Origin: an uncultured Gammaproteobacteria bacterium
GTDB taxonomy: Bacteria > Pseudomonadota > Gammaproteobacteria > Nitrosococcales > Methylophagaceae
Assembly (NCBI GenBank): GCA_937900515.1
Contig: CALCCU010000112.1
Span: forward strand, 1 to 64,000
Length of the DNA stretch: 64,000 nucleotides
Reading direction: 5' to 3'
The translations under genes were made by a program, and so were the position numbers. Below are positions 62,608 through 64,000 of this stretch, one piece after another; positions within the stretch are counted from its first letter, which is position 1; each line of letters opens with the position of its first letter. The notes beneath the pieces were generated by a model. It was given only the letters and a program-made list of their open reading frames with translations. It was not told the DNA's origin and searched no databases.

Positions 62608-63180
62608 ATGCAGCAAATCAACCTATACCAAGCTCAATTTCAGCCTCAAAAAGTAGCGCTAACGCCTGAGCGAATGTTACAAACGGTACTAATAACCCTC
62701 GCTTTATTTGCATCCCTTAGTTTCTATCAAGCTCATAAAAATTCCAGCTTACAAAGTGAAATAATAGAAACACAACAGGCTATTCCTATTACCACGGAAT
62801 CATCGACAGTCTCGTCTCCACTTCTTAAGGGAGAATTAGATAGTTTGCAAAAGCAATATACGGAAAAGCAGACTTTTTTAAATTACCTCACCCACCATGA
62901 ATTAGGCAATCAACAAGGGTTTTCGCAAACATTAAGCAATCTATCTCAACAACGTATTGAAAATGTCTGGCTAACGTCATTTTCATTACGTGATGCAGGC
63001 CATTCTGTCACGCTTGATGGTCAAGCTCTAGAATCAAATCAAATTCCACTTTATATTGATAGTTTGGCGCAAGGTTCACAGTTCCAAGGTAAGCAGTTCT
63101 CTGTATTTGAACTACAGCAACCTGATGATTCTGGAATCTATACCTTTAAACTTCAAACCAATGAAAATAAAGGGAAGTAA
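62608..63180 (+). CDS. PilN-like MSHA biogenesis membrane protein
   Basis: A 190-residue bitopic protein with QQINLYQAQF at its N-terminus, as in PilN. One transmembrane helix (about 25-42, MLQTVLITLALFASLSFYQA) and a coiled-coil/ferredoxin-like periplasmic part (SLQSEIIETQ to FSLRDAGHSVTLDG) follow. In the MSHA system the second MshI-type gene plays this role, bridging MshI to the PilO-like protein. It starts 1 bp after the previous stop. Confidence 0.82.
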   Translation: MQQINLYQAQFQPQKVALTPERMLQTVLITLALFASLSFYQAHKNSSLQSEIIETQQAIPITTESSTVSSPLLKGELDSLQKQYTEKQTFLNYLTHHELGNQQGFSQTLSNLSQQRIENVWLTSFSLRDAGHSVTLDGQALESNQIPLYIDSLAQGSQFQGKQFSVFELQQPDDSGIYTFKLQTNENKGK

Positions 63181-63183
63181 CAG

Positions 63184-63861
63184 GTGGATAAGCATCTAAA
63201 GTCTATTACAACTTACCTATTAGGACTGTCTCTAAGGGAGCGACTGCTCTTATTGCTCATTTTCATCACCGTAATTTATGCCGCTTGGGATGGTTTAATC
63301 TATAGTAAACAGACTCAGCTCTACCAGCAATTAATTACTCAAAAGCAGGAACTGGCAGAACAGTATCAGCAGAAGCAAGTAACGTTAGCTGAAAATCTCG
63401 CAGCACTACGAAAACAAAATAGTTCAAAAGAACAATTACTCCAAGAAATAGCAAATCATAAGCAACAACTAACGGCAGTAAATGTCGAAATTGACCAGGT
63501 TTTAGGTAGTCTTGTTCCACCTACTAAAATAACAGAGCTATTACATAGTTTGTTACTAAAGACCCAAGGTTTGAAGCTATTGGCACTAAGCAATAAGCCC
63601 GTTGAAGCAATTTCAATATTTGATAATGAGCAAACCGAAGAAGCCGTAAGTGATAGTCAGACTAACCTATATAAACACTCGACGACAATGATTTTACTCG
63701 GTGATTATCAACAACTTTATCATTACCTAAAAATGATAGAACAATCAAAATGGGGACTCTATTGGGATCAGCTCGAATATAAAGTAACTGACTACCCTAA
63801 AGCTCAAATCACTCTAGACGTCCATACGGTTAGCAGCGATCAATATTGGATAGGCTTATGA
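63184..63861 (+). CDS. mshJ: PilO-like MSHA biogenesis protein MshJ
   Basis: A 225-residue bitopic protein with one transmembrane helix (about 20-37, LLLLLIFITVIYAAWDGL). A long coiled coil follows (about 40-110, Gln/Glu-rich), then a periplasmic domain with MILLGDYQQLYHYLKMIEQS. The pattern is that of MshJ/PilO. It starts at GTG with GGGAAG upstream, and its TGA overlaps the next ATG. It is the partner of the PilN-like protein. Confidence 0.83.
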   Translation: MDKHLKSITTYLLGLSLRERLLLLLIFITVIYAAWDGLIYSKQTQLYQQLITQKQELAEQYQQKQVTLAENLAALRKQNSSKEQLLQEIANHKQQLTAVNVEIDQVLGSLVPPTKITELLHSLLLKTQGLKLLALSNKPVEAISIFDNEQTEEAVSDSQTNLYKHSTTMILLGDYQQLYHYLKMIEQSKWGLYWDQLEYKVTDYPKAQITLDVHTVSSDQYWIGL

Positions 63862-64000
63862 TAGTAAATCGTTTAGCAACGCTGGTACTGATCGGTACAA
63901 GCTTGCTTTCTAATGCCGTCTTCGCCAAAGAGACATTAACTGATCCGACCATGCCTGCTAATTACTCGACAAAATCAGTAAAACACTTGGCACAGGAAGC
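63858..64000 (+). CDS. MshK-like protein, partial (cut by window end)
   Basis: The first 47 codons are present. The reading begins with a signal peptide (MIVNRLATLVLIGTSLLSNA, then VFA) and continues LTDPTMPANYSTKSVKHLA. LxDPTxP-type sequence right after the signal peptide is characteristic of MshK/PilP-like proteins. It is linked to the previous gene by an ATGA overlap. Only the N-terminus is visible, so the family call rests on the position and this motif. Confidence 0.7.
   Translation, partial: MIVNRLATLVLIGTSLLSNAVFAKETLTDPTMPANYSTKSVKHLAQE

Overview
The window is a compact, low-GC gammaproteobacterial chromosome segment. Every gene family I recognise is typical of Gammaproteobacteria: the metY-rimP-nusA-infB-rbfA-truB-rpsO-pnp cluster, ftsYEX-rpoH, lapAB, the leuS-lptE-holA cluster, rlmH/rsfS and MSHA-type pilus genes. 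The base composition, the PQQ-dependent dehydrogenase and the PP-loop/TusA pair suggest a marine Thiotrichales/Piscirickettsiaceae-like organism (Methylophaga or Cycloclasticus type). That taxonomic guess is an inference; no rRNA gene is present. I saw no prophage, insertion sequence or CRISPR array.

Layout. 101-2623 (-): molybdate transporter modABC. 2695-11769 (-): transcription/translation operon starting with the initiator tRNA gene metY. It has a strong sigma-70 promoter, tandem terminators before rimP, an rpsO promoter with a leader hairpin, and a pnp terminator. 11822-16529 (-): nitrogen regulation (glnA, a DUF4124 gene, ntrB, ntrC), with sigma-54 promoters and NtrC-like boxes before glnA and ntrB. 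16707-32940 (-): about 16 kb of closely packed housekeeping genes from leuS down to a TusA-like sulfur carrier. 33207-39661 (-): a signalling block of Cache/PAS histidine kinase, single-domain receiver and REC-PAS-PAS-GGDEF-EAL protein, whose last gene overlaps a PQQ dehydrogenase with a lanthanide-type Asp-X-Asp motif. 39703-43718 (-): ferredoxin, coaD, rsmD and an M16 peptidase pair.

43787-47416 (+): ftsY-ftsE-ftsX-rpoH, closed by a 36-bp palindromic terminator shared with the convergent fdxA (-). 47961-53389 (+): lapA-lapB, arsC-like, wrbA-like, a DUF2069 gene, a 76-residue flagellar-axial-like protein, an HEXXH protein, birA, coaX with a C-terminal minisatellite, and tRNA-Ser(GGA). 53445-55544 (-): PAS-GGDEF-EAL protein with a CZB-like tail. 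55859-60614 and beyond (+): SRP RNA, dnaX, ybaB, recR, an HDOD gene, aat, bpt and infA. The window ends inside an MSHA pilus locus (mshI-, pilN- and mshJ-like genes and a cut mshK-like gene).

The least ordinary parts are the c-di-GMP/PQQ dehydrogenase operon, the D0-only flagellar-like protein next to an HEXXH protein, the PP-loop/TusA pair, the coaX minisatellite, and the regulatory DNA around glnA, ntrBC and metY-rimP. Functions come from reading the sequence and knowledge of the families; no database search was run.
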